In this document: piece after piece, positions 43,248 through 54,709 of the stretch | Numbering within the stretch: position 1 is the first letter of the stretch | Layout of the letters: each line of letters starts with the position of its first letter | Source: Pseudovirgaria hyperparasitica | Taxonomy: Eukaryota; Ascomycota; Dothideomycetes; Acrospermales; Acrospermaceae | Direction: 5' to 3' | DNA length: 64,000 bases | Assembly: GCF_010093815.1 (NCBI RefSeq) | Contig: NW_022985557.1 | Location: 1,240,001-1,304,000 of the forward strand | The notes under the pieces: generated by a model | The model's database searches: none | What the model was told of the DNA's origin: nothing | The model's input: only the letters and a program-made list of their open reading frames with translations | Made by a program: the position numbers and the translations under genes

Positions 43248-46156
43248 AAGTAATTAGGCCCCAAAACGTACACTCAGCATCCTCTGAATCCTGATTCAAA
43301 GCGTCTGGATAATACCTTGATGACGAATGCGTAACCCTCTCGTCATAAACTCCTATTCCATCCCGACGAAAGCCAGATCCCGCAGATACCAGCTCTCTCC
43401 GCTCGTCCCAGAATAAAAGACATCTTCTCCCTCCCTCCAGTTGGCAGCCCTTTATATTTCAACAACGATCTCAGGTTGTCACATTCGGCCATACCAACCA
43501 GAAAGCAAGCGGTCCCGTTCGCTCCCGCCTATTTAAGCTGGTTAGGGGTGGATTAGTAGTTAGGTGGGTGACCACTAGCGAATCCCCACTGCTGAATGTT
43601 TTGTAATTTTTCTTTTATCTTTCTGTGTTCGAACTCCTTCTAAGAGGTGTGGTATGCTTTTTTTGAGGGGGGCGGTTGTCTTGTGGTTATTTTTGGGGTT
43701 GTTTTGGGATGGGGATGGAGATGCTTGTATGGAGGGGTAGATGGGTGGATGAGTGTAGTAGGTATGGACTTTGTCTTATCTACGCTCCTGTTTGCGTGCG
43801 AGGCGTGAAGAGGGAGGAGTAGAGGGTTATTTTTGAGTATGTATGTATGCAAGTTGGAATACCGGTTGTGCACGAGGGGATTATATCTGATATACAAATA
43901 TATGCAACTCCTCCTCCTCCTCCTCCTCCCGTGGTATGATATATCAACTCCCCTATAGCATGCGAAACACAATACTCACACCTCGTCTCGCTGTGGAATG
44001 CAGCGCGTGATATATGTTGATACAACCTATCTACCTTACAACCCCATGTGCGCGAGACAGGCCTATGGCAAGGGGAAGGAAAAGGGTAGGTATAGCCGAG
44101 CAGAGAGTATGAACTTCATAGGAACGAGGTCCACGTATATGTATGGATAGGTAGAGCTGTAATTCATGGTTATAACTCCACGTAAGGCCGTCGAATGATC
44201 CCATCCAAATGGAATAGAAATATCTTGTCGATGCTAGGCTGTACTGGCAGATACAGCAGATACTCACCATCAGCTAGACGAAGAGGGCTGTCGCTGTATG
44301 GAAGGAACTATGAGACTATGTAGTTCTAGAATAATCGCATATGTGCCGCTGTCGGGAGAGGGTGTCTAGCTAGCGCCGTTCATGTGATGGTGGCGATCAT
44401 TGATCCTCTCCCGTCTGCCTGCCTGTCAGATTCTGGAGCTATGCCCGTCTTGTTTTGGGATGTCAGATCAGATGCTAGAAGAAGCATCAAACGGAGCCTC
44501 GACGATCGAAGAGTGGTCTCAAAATCGCAGTGTCGACACACACGCTACGTCAGATACCGGTGCCAGCAAGGTCTTCTTTGAGGATGGGGGTGGTCTCGTT
44601 GGAGGGGAAATAGATTCATGATAGGACGACCTTGTTGCTTACCGCTGGCGAAATCCGCTATTTCTGCAGTCAGAATGAATGTTGTGAGTAATTATCAGCA
44701 GCGAGAAACGGGAAGTTCCCCCCTCTCCTTTCTGCATCGCATCGATGGGTTGCTGTAGCGCTGAGCAAGCCCGTTATATTCCGGGGGTTGTATAGCTAGA
44801 CGAGATGTGTGATAGAGATAAAGAGCAAATAGCATTCTCGAACGAGCAGTCACTAACTCAACTACTACAGCTGCCAACTCCATTTTTTTCATAGTCATAC
44901 TGACTTCGTACCAGCGCCGTAACACAGCAATGTACAGAAAAAACCTCGGCACAATACCTCCGGATGAAGCATATAATTGGAATTCTGCGATTACTCTTCT
45001 TCCCAAAGACTCCACAGTGTTGCTGTTCTATATCCACATAGCGAGACCCACACCCAAAAAGAAGCACCCTCTAACGTCTTTGACAAACTCAGTCGTCAAG
45101 ACCGGCGCCATCAGTCTAACACTTGCCAAAAACGCGCGAGACGTAGAAACGTGGCTGCTACGCGTTGTGATAGGCGGCCCCGCATGTGAAGCTTAATCGT
45201 GAGATCCATGGTAGCGCGGTCGGTCGGCGATGAATAGATAGGTACCTAGTGGGGAAATGGAAGAGCGGAGAGGCTTTTGCGGAGGGCGGAATTTGGCATC
45301 GATAATGTTCCTGCAACGTCTGTTGTACATTGTCTTTCCTGTTGTTTCTGGTCTCTCCGAAAGCCGTTGTATGTTCCATTTCATGATGAAGGAGTTTTGC
45401 TGTCGATGAATGAGTGAATCAATCAATCTGCCTCGGCACATCACTCCCTCCACCCCACGTTTTCTTACTTTTTTTAACGATCTCACTCTCGGCACTGCTT
45501 GTGTCCAGCCTCATCAACTAGACCACATTCACTCTCGTCCACTGCCGGACTAGTCACATCGGCTCGATAGCCGCCTGCTAGCCGTTCGAAAGAAAGCTCA
45601 TCCAACAACGCCCATGGCTTGTTCTCAGCGGGAACAGCCATGAGCGCTATCGAAAGCCCGCATCTCCCCCTCCGTCTGCACGCGTTCTAAACCCAATTCA
45701 GGGGTCGTGAGATGCAAGTGCGATGCTTAGATTGAGCGTTCCTGTGCATGACAGCCCCCAAGAAGAACTCTTCGCGCCGGAACTTCTCGTGTGGGAAAAG
45801 GATGAGAAGATGCTGGACCAAGGTGAACCCAGAGCTTATAGATCTCGATTGTCGGTAATGTCCAGTACACGCTTTTCCACGCCGAGCAAACGTGCTATTG
45901 CGTAGGTAGCTACGTAGTGCCGACGGCGGCAAATGGGCAACACGATGCGATTACATGCATCGAGCCGAGTATCATTCGGAGACCTCTCCTAGCCCGTAGA
46001 ACACATGGCAGAAGATATATAAAGCGGTGATGATCTGCTGCTCACTGCGGAAACTGCAGCGGTGATCACATCCCTTTCGCCTTTCCCAGAAACCAGTGTA
46101 AACACTGCCATTCACTTCAGCCTCGCCTCCTTCGAACGCTATACACACTTGCTAAA
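43248..46156. other. Gene-poor 2.9 kb before the PAN-repeat gene
   Basis: No supported gene on either strand. Contents: a TCC run at about 43905-43928, several AT-rich patches, and a TATA box close to the next gene (listed separately). Short frames are scattered without coding character. Confidence 0.55.
46016..46023 (+). promoter_or_regulatory. TATA box of the PAN-repeat secreted protein gene
   Basis: TATATAAA lies 134 bp before the ATG at 46157, a normal TATA-to-start distance in filamentous fungi. A strong TATA suits an inducible gene such as a secreted protein. Confidence 0.55.
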
Positions 46157-47062
46157 ATGCTCGTACCTTCCTCCCTCATGCTCGCCCTCGCCGGCGCAAG
46201 CATCGTGACCGCGTCACCGCACAACGTCACCCCTCGCAACCCCCTTGTCTCGCGCCAAGCTGCCCGTGGCCTCGACTGTACCCAGTCGACCGACGACCAC
46301 ACAAAGTTCATCTCGGACAGCGGCATTCTCTACGAGCTTCTCTGCAAGACCGACTACCGCAACAGCGACCTTTCATCATCCCCGCAGCCTACGCTCAATG
46401 ACTGCGTCAACGCGTGCGATGCAAACAAGGCCTGCATCTCGTCCGTCTGGGACGGCTCCACCTGCTACCTCAAGAAGCAACTATTCCAGAGCAACTCAAA
46501 CCCCAACACCATGACCGCCAAGCGCGTATTCATCGCCTCTTTATGCCAGCCTGATCAGGGGAACGGCTACCCGTACCCTACAGCTGCGGGCATCTTCCGC
46601 GTCGGCTGCGGCCTGGACTACTTCAGCGGCGACCTTTCCTCTGCACCCGCCATGCGTCTCGAGGATTGCATCCAGTCCTGCGCCAGAACTGCCGGGTGTG
46701 TGGGCGCGACATTCGACCACGACACGTGTTTCCTCAAGAGCTCACTCGGCAGCGTGCGTCAGAGTGATTCTGCATCGTCGGCCGTCATGGCACTGGACTG
46801 TGTGACCAAGGCGAGTGATGGCACAGGTTACCCGCTTGTTTCTGGTAGTAAGTACACGGTAAAGTGTGGTGCGGCACCCAAGACTTCGGACCTGTCGAGC
46901 ACGTACACGCTGAGCTTCGAAGACTGCATCCAGGCTTGCGACAAGAAGACGGCTTGTGCCACAGCGGTGTGGAGCGCGGGAAAGTGCAGCTTCAAGGCTG
47001 CTAGTCCGACGGCAGCGTGGGACCAGAGCAGCAGGTACTGGACTGCGACCAAAAACCTCTAG
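46157..47062 (+). CDS. Secreted protein with three PAN/apple-like Cys repeats
   Basis: An intronless frame of 301 residues. A signal peptide (MLVPSSLMLALAGASIVTAS) is predicted to be cut near residue 20. Three repeats follow at about residues 41-107, 130-195 and 215-275. Each begins with a Cys, then has Y/F-x-V/L-x-C, a DLSS word, a C-x3-C pair (NDCVNAC, EDCIQSC, EDCIQAC), a third Cys 5-6 residues on, and a final Cys followed by hydrophobic-K (CYLKK, CFLKS, CSFKA). This is the pattern of PAN/apple-type disulfide modules, which bind carbohydrate or protein. Almost all cysteines fall in repeats, and no membrane anchor or GPI signal is visible. An extracellular adhesion or effector role is inference. 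Confidence 0.8.
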   Translation: MLVPSSLMLALAGASIVTASPHNVTPRNPLVSRQAARGLDCTQSTDDHTKFISDSGILYELLCKTDYRNSDLSSSPQPTLNDCVNACDANKACISSVWDGSTCYLKKQLFQSNSNPNTMTAKRVFIASLCQPDQGNGYPYPTAAGIFRVGCGLDYFSGDLSSAPAMRLEDCIQSCARTAGCVGATFDHDTCFLKSSLGSVRQSDSASSAVMALDCVTKASDGTGYPLVSGSKYTVKCGAAPKTSDLSSTYTLSFEDCIQACDKKTACATAVWSAGKCSFKAASPTAAWDQSSRYWTATKNL

Positions 47063-47870
47063 GTGATATGTGTGACGCAAGATGTTTATGCGAGAAACGA
47101 AGTTCGGAGTACCGGGCGGTTCGATATGAAATGATCGGATTTGTATATAGAAGTAGTACCAGATAGTTTGATTGTATATAAGACGCTTCTGGCTCAATCG
47201 CTGGTCGCCTATATTTTCCTCGTGGTGCTTGAGCAGCGCATTTCCTTGAACTCGTGCGTACACGTAAGTATTGACTTGCGCCTGTGCTTTGGTAGATTGC
47301 CTGCAACTTTGTGACCTAGGCATGGAACAAGTCTGTCTCTTTCTCGGCGTCAGATACGTATATCGATGGCCAAGAGCCGTTAGATTGGGAGTTGCCCGTT
47401 ATCAGTCATCTCGCCAGTCCACTGCAATCCCTCCCTTATCTAAAGGTATTGATATCGAACGGACTAGGTTCACCAATATATCCTGTATGCGATGCGTGCT
47501 GCCTCTAAAGATTAGTCGTGGACTTATTCTTTTTAATCTCCCTATTGATCCAAGTTTCCTATGACGGGCCTAGCTAGGACATCCTGCATAGGGTCCAGCG
47601 TTTTGAGATGATGGTTTGATTCTGTGAGTGCGGTAGTGGCGGTGATCAGAGACTGCTGTTGTGGAGGAAGACGGATAGATCTCCCTCGCACCTTAGCTTA
47701 AGCGTGCCGACCTGATCTAGAGGACAGGAATAAGCAGCCCAAAAAGGCTGGCCTCCCTGGCATTCTTGTGATATCAGTCTCACCCTTAGACACGGACTTA
47801 TTGTCTTGTTGAGATTCCTTTTCATATCTAGGCTGAGGTCGAGATGATATGTTCGACGAGCACATCTTAC
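47063..47870. other. Convergent 3' flanks of PAN-repeat gene and bZIP gene
   Basis: This 808-bp stretch lies between convergent genes. Nothing beyond ordinary non-coding sequence was found. Confidence 0.6.
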
Positions 47871-49487
47871 TCAAACGTACTCGCGCAGACTCCTTTCCAG
47901 ATTCACAATGTCGTTGAGGGTCATTGATCCATCCCCATAGCGAGTCTGTCTGATATTCGCATGCCTGGTATCGTGCACGGCATGATTGTGCGACCATTTC
48001 TGTTGGTTCGAGACCGCATTCTCATCACTAGACTCTCCGTCCTCACCAGCAACGCTCTCGTCATTCCAAGCGGTACCGACTTCCGTCACTCTTCCATCGC
48101 CATCAGCTTCCACTTGTTTTGGGATGCTATTCCACTGTGGTATATCGCTTCGCAGCTCTGGAAATCGTTCAAAGAAGTCGGACCCCATAGCCCAGACATT
48201 GATGTCTTCAAGTCGTCGACGAAAGTCAAGACTGAATTGCAGCTCGCCGGTCTGGACGTTCTTGGTATAGCAGTCACGGAACTCGTATGGCCAAAGGATG
48301 CGTAGGTTCTTGTTGAAAAGCTGCCAGAATATGTTTCCGCAGTAGTTGTGCTCGGAGAAGACGAATCGCTCGCGGACGCCTGGCCAGGCGAAGTAGTCGG
48401 TGGCGTAGGAGTGAACGAGAGTCTGAGATGGGCTACGGGATATCAGCACTGATAATCAGAGTAACATTCAAGAGGTTCGCCAATCGCCGACGTGATGATA
48501 ATGTCAAACTCACCGTAGAAAGTACCATGTAGGTAGCCTGGCTACCCTTTCCCAACTCGGATCGATGTGATACATCATCAGCGTGTGTATTGCCCTTAAT
48601 GTTGCCACTCTCTCTATGGCACCCAGTTGACCCTCAAAGATTACCTTGTCCACGCTACTAATTAGCCTCCAGGCAGGAGTCAATTTACCCAAGCGCTCTA
48701 CTTCGTGCCAGCCATGCATTACCGCTAGGAGTGGCGTCTCTTCGTGTTGCCTGTCTTCAGAGGCAACTGTCTGTGGATCTTCCTTTGGACGAGCAAGAAG
48801 AATCTCGTTGGTGTATCGCCAAATGTTGGTACGTTCCGCACAGGCCGAACAAGCAGCATTTTTCTCGACGTTATATACTGGTTTGAGGACACGGAGCATC
48901 GTCTGTCCGGTCAAAGGCGAGATATCTTCCTCTGGTGTACTCACAGCTCCATACGCATTCGGAAAATTGAGAATTGGTAAGGATACATCTGATCTTGGGG
49001 ATTGCTTCATGACGAAGTCTGGGGTCGCGATCGAAAGTCTTCGATTGGTCCTACTGGTCCGCTCAGTCGATATTGAGTCTCGTCGGCTGAGATCAATATG
49101 TGTGTTCACGTGCTCTGGAAAGACTGGCGGGTAGGTTTGTCCGTTCATGTTCACAACGACTGTGTTCTCATTGTGGTTAAGGACTGCATTTGGCGATTGT
49201 GGTGCATCCTGGTCCTCATCTTCAATGTTGAAATCTAAAGCAGACTGAACAGAACGTAGTGTCTTCACCAGCCTCTCTTTATCGGTCGTTAGATCTGAAA
49301 TCTGCTTCATTAAACTGGCCACCCGTCCACTTTCATCGTTCTTCTGAAAGTCTTCGACCAGAGCCTCGAGGGTAGCTAAGCGTGACTTGGTCCGCTGGCG
49401 CGCAAGACGTTGGCATCTTCGGTCCACCTCCCGCTTCTTGATCCTTTGCGCCGATGGTCCGTTGGGATCCTTTGGTGATTCAGGCAT
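47871..49487 (-). CDS. bZIP transcription factor with C-terminal DUF3425 domain
   Basis: Two exons, 49487-48514 and 48432-47871, with an 81-bp intron (GTGAGT donor), give 511 residues. The basic region is at residues 17-42 (KKREVDRRCQRLARQRTKSR), followed by a short leucine-type heptad (LATLEALVEDF, then LMKQISDLTTDKERLVKTL). The usual basic-region Asn is replaced by Asp, as is seen in this DUF3425-linked branch. The middle is polar. The C-terminal 250 residues match the DUF3425 layout, with RLPTWYFLRPSQTLVHSY and YFAWPGVRERFVF followed by WPYEFRDCY. Such proteins are common in Pezizomycotina, some controlling stress or secondary metabolism; the target genes here are unknown. Confidence 0.82.
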
Positions 49488-50012
49488 GCTTTTTCATACT
49501 AGAAAGTAGGTTGGACTTATTGTCGAATACTAAGAGCGAAATACCTTGTAAGGTGCAGTATGATGCAAGAGATTGCTGCACGATGTCTGGCAAGCCGGAA
49601 ATAAGTCGATGTATGCTGAGAACATGGCGATCTTTAGGCCCGTGATACGATATTTTGCGGGGTAATTAGTCTGGGTTCATCAAATGATTAGAGTGTAAAC
49701 TTGAAAATGCCTTGCCGCATCTGGGATAAAGTGATTAGCGTTACCGTCGATGTCTGATTTGGTGGCGGCGACGGCGGCAGCGGATGTCTTCCACTAATCA
49801 TTGGGTACCTATAACTCATCACTTGCTGCTCAACTCGTTGCGGGGACACGCGACACGCGATGAGAATGATATTCGAGGAAGAAGCATTTAATTGGTATGA
49901 GTTACGAAATCCTTTGTGCTCCACGGCACTGTGAGGAATTGTATATGCGCCCAGAAGTGAGAATGCTGGAGGGTGGAAACACAGTTCTGTTCGCTGAGAC
50001 CGGGACCTGCGC
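49488..50012. other. Intergenic: bZIP promoter and D-LDH 3' flank
   Basis: This 525-bp spacer separates two minus-strand genes. No supported features. Confidence 0.6.
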
Positions 50013-51017
50013 CTAGTTTCTTCCTATGATATTATTTCGACCGATGCGGCCATGCCGATAGTCCTCGAGGTTAGTGAAGGTGACTTCCGCGATCTCGGCC
50101 AAGGCCTCTTCTGTAAAGAAGCCCTGGTGACCGCATACGATGACATTTGGAAAAGTCATTAGTCGCTGAAAGACATCGTCCTGGATGATGTCGGATGAGT
50201 GGTCGCTGTAAAACAACGCTGCCTCTGCCTCATAAACATCCAACGCCAGACCCCTCAGCCGCTTGCTTTTGAGCGCCTGGATGACAGCTGTTGTATCGAT
50301 TAGGCCGCCCCTAGACGTGTTGACCAGCAACGCTCCAGGCTTCATCTGCGCGAGCGCCCTGCTGTTGATCAAGTGTCGAGTGCTGTCTATGAGCGGGCAA
50401 TGTAGACTCACGATGTCGCTCAAAGGTAGAACCTCCTCTAAGGTCTTGTATTGGCCTAGAGAGTCGAAGTCTGGGTTCCTGTAGACGTCGTATGCTACAA
50501 TGCGACAGCCATAGCCCTTCATGATCCGAGCGAAAGCAATGCCAATCTTTCCGGTGCCAATGACACCTACAGTCTTCCCATGGAGCGTCCTACCAAGAAG
50601 ACCATCAAGAGCGAAATTGCCTTCCCTCACGCGATTGTAGGCGCGGTGAGTATTTCTATTGATTGTCTGGACCAAAGTCACAGCAAATTCGGCTACAGCT
50701 TCGGGAGAATATGACGGCACATTAGCAACGAAGAAGCCAAGTCGCTCGGCGGCTTTGAGGTCGACGTTGTTGAAGCCAGCACAGCGGAGAAGAATAGCGC
50801 GCACTCCCAGCATCTTCAATTTCTCTAGGACTGGCTCGGTCAGATTGTCATTGACAAAGACACAAATGGATTCGCAGCCACTAGCGAGAGCCACTGTCTC
50901 GGCTGACAGTGGGAAGCTGTGGTAGGCTATTTCAAGGGTCTGGGGGGCTTTCGCGGCACGACATTGCTCGAAGAATTGCTGGTCGTAGGGCTGGGTACTG
51001 AAGACTGCGAGTTTCAT
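50013..51017 (-). CDS. ldhA: D-lactate dehydrogenase, bacterial LdhA type
   Basis: NADH-dependent reduction of pyruvate to D-lactate, D-2-hydroxyacid dehydrogenase family, cytosolic. A single open frame of 334 residues without introns. The N-terminal catalytic half (MKLAVFSTQPYDQQFF, CVFVNDNLTEPVLEKL, LLRCAGFNNVDL) and the nucleotide half (GKTVGVIGTGKIGIAFARI) are both intact. The catalytic Arg is in VNTSRGGLID, the Glu in DVYEAEAALF and the His in VCGHQGF. The words FNNVDL, SDIIQDDVFQRL and DVYEAE follow the E. coli LdhA pattern closely. Most genes in this window carry introns, so an intronless, bacterial-looking gene is compatible with transfer from bacteria long ago, a pattern known for fungal LdhA-like genes; this is inference. 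Confidence 0.9.
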   Translation of the reverse strand: MKLAVFSTQPYDQQFFEQCRAAKAPQTLEIAYHSFPLSAETVALASGCESICVFVNDNLTEPVLEKLKMLGVRAILLRCAGFNNVDLKAAERLGFFVANVPSYSPEAVAEFAVTLVQTINRNTHRAYNRVREGNFALDGLLGRTLHGKTVGVIGTGKIGIAFARIMKGYGCRIVAYDVYRNPDFDSLGQYKTLEEVLPLSDIVSLHCPLIDSTRHLINSRALAQMKPGALLVNTSRGGLIDTTAVIQALKSKRLRGLALDVYEAEAALFYSDHSSDIIQDDVFQRLMTFPNVIVCGHQGFFTEEALAEIAEVTFTNLEDYRHGRIGRNNIIGRN

Positions 51018-51283
51018 GTTGAATAACGTCTAATGGGACTGAACCGACTGATTTAAGAAGATAATCATAAGTTGCTGGGTGGGTTGCAACGGGAACGAGA
51101 ACGACGGCAGGCGACAACGCGTTCGCCTGCCCAGGTAGCTATATAAAAGTGGGACTATTGATACATATTCCCAAAGCACTCGCACTTTTCTACAATGGTA
51201 GCCATCCCATCTCTAAATCTTCATTCCCGTTTCAACCATTTGAGATCCTTGAGAACAACAAGAAGATATATGCAACGCGCAGT

Positions 51284-51757
51284 TCACTCTCTCTTTGCCT
51301 TCTTCAATCCGATCCCAAGCGCAATGCAGACCCTAGAGAGAACAAATGGCAGAGTCATGAGTGTTACAGTCCAATCGTCCACCGTCCAATTCTGGACCTT
51401 GACAAACTCTCCCCAGCCTCCAACTGCCTGTGCCACGGAGTGGCAGTATGCGACATCAGACAACAACATCCCATAGATAATCCACTGCCAGACGTTCAAG
51501 TCGTCAATGGCCCGCAAGACCACGGCCTCGGTGAAGGCGAAGAACATCCATCCTCCAACCAATTGAGTTCCGATAAAGTTCGCATTTGGAGCAAGTGTAA
51601 CGGCTCCACGCGTCATGCTGTGGAGGTAGAAATTGAGCTGTGTGAGACCCACGTAGGACCCCCCGATGGTGAATATTGGCTCAATGGTCTGGATCAGAAG
51701 GCGGTAGAGGAATGGGATTGTCTGCACAGCAGATGCGGATGGCTTTAATGACGGCAT
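51284..51757 (-). CDS. Small integral membrane protein, DUF7704-like
   Basis: An intronless frame of 157 residues starting at the ATG of MPSLKPSASAV. Four hydrophobic segments are visible: FLYRLLIQTIEPIFTIGGSY, an NFIGTQLVGGWMFFAFTEAV segment, NVWQWIIYGMLLSDVAY, and TVTLMTLPFVLSRVCIALGI, with a short basic C-terminal tail (LKKAKRE). The EP in the first helix and the WQW..LL.D..H pattern fit the small four-helix fungal family DUF7704. Function is unknown. It lies 266 bp upstream of the D-lactate dehydrogenase on the same strand. Confidence 0.7.
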   Translation of the reverse strand: MPSLKPSASAVQTIPFLYRLLIQTIEPIFTIGGSYVGLTQLNFYLHSMTRGAVTLAPNANFIGTQLVGGWMFFAFTEAVVLRAIDDLNVWQWIIYGMLLSDVAYCHSVAQAVGGWGEFVKVQNWTVDDWTVTLMTLPFVLSRVCIALGIGLKKAKRE

Positions 51758-52923
51758 GGCTCTAATCAATGAGAGTCTCGCTGAAAGGTATGCCCTGAAG
51801 ATAGGTAGGGGGTTGATGGTGTCAACTGTAATGTACCTCCATCAGGAGATCATAAAGAGTAGACGAGTGCGCTATACCGAATCTGACTTCAGACCCCCAC
51901 CTAGCAAACTATCTGACTAAATCCAGAACAATAAATAGCCCTGGAGCTCTACGGGCGATTAAAAATCATAAATTCTATGAAAAATTATATCACGAGACGC
52001 TGCCGGTGTGCTTTCTCGACCTAGCAAGCTTCTGTCATCTTTCTTTGAGCAACCCTTACAAACTCACTGTAGAGGTGTGCTGCCTTCAATAGTGGATGGC
52101 GGGAGTGGGTGGGCGGAAGTGGGAGGTATGTGATCATCATTGAAGGGGACGAGAAGATTTGATGAAACGTAAGGTGTGCGAGCGTACTACTCGCACACGC
52201 TACTGTTCAGTTGTAGTATTGTTTATTAGGTTCACCTAGAGGCGTATCGCGGTACAATCCAAATGCGACTACATCTGCCGCCTCTTCTATCCAAACTAGT
52301 CAAGATGGCGCTAGTCTTACAGCCAATACATGTACTCTTTATGGGAGTATATAGCGTAATGTAGATCAAACATAAAGGACTTGTGGAAAGGTCCAAAAGT
52401 GGCTGATGGCCCGCATGCTCTGTGCGTTGTTGTGCACCCCCAAAACGCCCCGCCGTGTCGTACTTCATTACGTCGTAAACAAAGTTGGGTATCGTAGAAT
52501 CGGTGAAAAATCAAGGCAGAGTAAAGTTGGATAACGGAATTTTTTAGGTCGAGGAATATGAGTATCGTCATTATCTTGGGGTCATAATGAATGAAGGACA
52601 GGAGGTATGATGGGCAGTGAGTGAGGTCGAGAAGTCGAAGAGCCATTGAGAGGCACGATGTTGCACTGAGCCGAATGGAGTAGCCCTCAAGGTAGTGTGA
52701 TGTTCGAGATCGACCAGGTCTATTCAGTGAGAATATGACACGTCATTATCGTGACGAAGGGTCGTCGCGGGCCGCTGATCGTTTTGTACGATTTGCGACA
52801 AGCCGACAGGACGTTGGGGCCCGGCTAACGCACGCAACCGTGAGGCTGACCGTGATAGTTGGTTTGATGCGAGTTGGGACCTTTGGTCACCTCTCACAGA
52901 TGCTTCCCTTCTTTCAGTAGCCC
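51758..52923. other. Intergenic: DUF7704 promoter and 7-TM gene 3' flank
   Basis: This 1.17-kb spacer separates two minus-strand genes. It is AT-rich around 51880-52030 and 52480-52560. Open frames are short and unconvincing. Confidence 0.55.
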
Positions 52924-54709
52924 TCAACCATCTCTTGAAAATGGGGCGCTCCCATTATCCGGGCCATTCTTTAGTTGAAATTGCGCCGATGCGGGAACTG
53001 ACAGGTGGGTGTCTGAAGTCGGCGAGCGAGGGTTGACTGCTGTGATGGAGGAGACACTAGTCACGGGATGGCTGTGCTGAGCAATCTTCGTTTCCGCCTC
53101 CAAGAGGCCTCCAACATCACGCAGGGTAGGTGTGCTGTCTAAGGGCTCAGGACCTGGACTAGTTCCTGTAAATGGTAATGTGCCAGTTTCGTTTATAGCG
53201 TCTGGGATTCGAAAGCCTAGTTCGTAAGTCTGGCTATCGCTTGGATGGCTTCGAGGATTTTGTCGAGGGGTACCATGACCGTTGCCATTCTGATGCGCTA
53301 TGAGTCCTCCAAGATCGTGTAGAAGAACTCTTGAGCCTCTACGTGGCATTGTTGCCCAATCCTGAGCGCTAGTCGTGCTAGTCGGAGAAGGAACTACAGT
53401 GCTCGAGGGGAGAGAAGAGTCCTCCAATAGCCCTCCAACATCGAAAAATGACATACTGCGCTTCTTGGCACGTCTTATATCTGTTGGGCTCGGATTTGGG
53501 TCCGCAGTCATAATTCGCAGATCTGATTCTTCGCTATCGCGAATGCCATCATGGTGACGGAACGTCCAAGCATCTTTGATGAATCCAACTTCGCCTTCGG
53601 GTACAGCTGGCATGCCCATCGGTGCAGGTCTAGGACCATTGCTGCGATTCGCATGAAGCGATGGATCTAGCCTAATACCCATACCCCGTATCAAGTCTTC
53701 GTCGCTGCCCCAGTGATGCGCAGTTAGTGCAGGCCGTACAATCGATGCGGTCCGTTCCATACTGTCCGTCACAGAGCCGAACTTGTATTTCTTGATCTTT
53801 TTCACTCCACGATCTCTGAGAAATGATCCAATGATGACGGCATTTGAAACAGCAGTTGCTGCTAAGATTTCTCCTGAGGCAAAGACGGTGCGATATTGCT
53901 GCCTTCCAAGATGATCGATGACCATGGGTATTCTGGCCGCAGTTATGCCAATAAGAATGACTGACATGCTGAAAAGCATAACAAGGTCAAATTTGCGTTT
54001 TGGCGCCATTGCCGATCTGATAATGATGGGAATTGGAAAGACTATGATGAGGATATCGGTCATCATATCAGTGACACCCATAACAATAAGGTGGGCATAG
54101 CCTTGGCGACATCTTGGGCCTGGATCCGGAACGATTTGCCAATAGTGATCGAAAGGATGGCATTCGGCAAAGGTAGCTATGACAACACAAATGAAGGTAA
54201 CTCCTAGAAAGGCTCTGATACAGCGCAATACGACGTCATAGTTCTTCTTCCAGAATCGTTCTGTAAGTCGTTTAAGGAACTCCGAAACAGTGAACTTTGC
54301 GGTCCAGACACTGCTGGATGTCAGTGCAAGCTCCCCAGATGAATGTTAGTTTGACGTACAACATGGCGTAGAATATCCTGGCAACCAGTACCAACTTCGA
54401 GCCCAGCATCCTGCTATCAATCTCGTGATCGGTAACGGTCCTGCCGGCCGTGTTGACGTTGTTGGTCCCACTGATCAAGACCACATGTATACACGCCATC
54501 CGGATCAAAAGAGGTATTATACTCAATGCCATGACCTTGTCCTCTCGGAACAGACGTTCAATGCGCACATAACGACCACCGAGACGCAGTAAAATGATGA
54601 CGAGAGAAAAGCAGGTGCACCACCAGCTGAACAGGAGTGTCGGATTATTGGTGAGTCGCGAGCGTGGCTCGGGAGGAGCGCCATTGGATATACTTTTCGG
54701 GATGAACAT
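52924..54709 (-). CDS. Fungal rhodopsin-like (SAT4/PTH11-related) 7-TM protein with long tail
   Basis: Two exons, 54709-54360 and 54310-52924, with a 49-bp intron, give 578 residues. I take the ATG of MFIPKSISNG because the frame has no earlier ATG. Hydrophobic segments include TLLFSWWCTCFSLVIILLRL and SKLVLVARIFYAMF, followed across the intron by VWTAKFTVSEFLKR, then VTFICVVIATFAECHPF and DMMTDILIIVFPIPIII. These match the family order. The last 280 residues are a polar, Ser/Pro-rich cytosolic tail in which SFFDVGGLLEDS, LLHDLGGLIAHQ and LRDVGGLLEAET form three copies of a D(V/L)GGL(L/I) motif. The acceptor is CAGCAG, a tandem NAGNAG site. It is the second member of this family in the window; ligand unknown. 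Confidence 0.82.
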
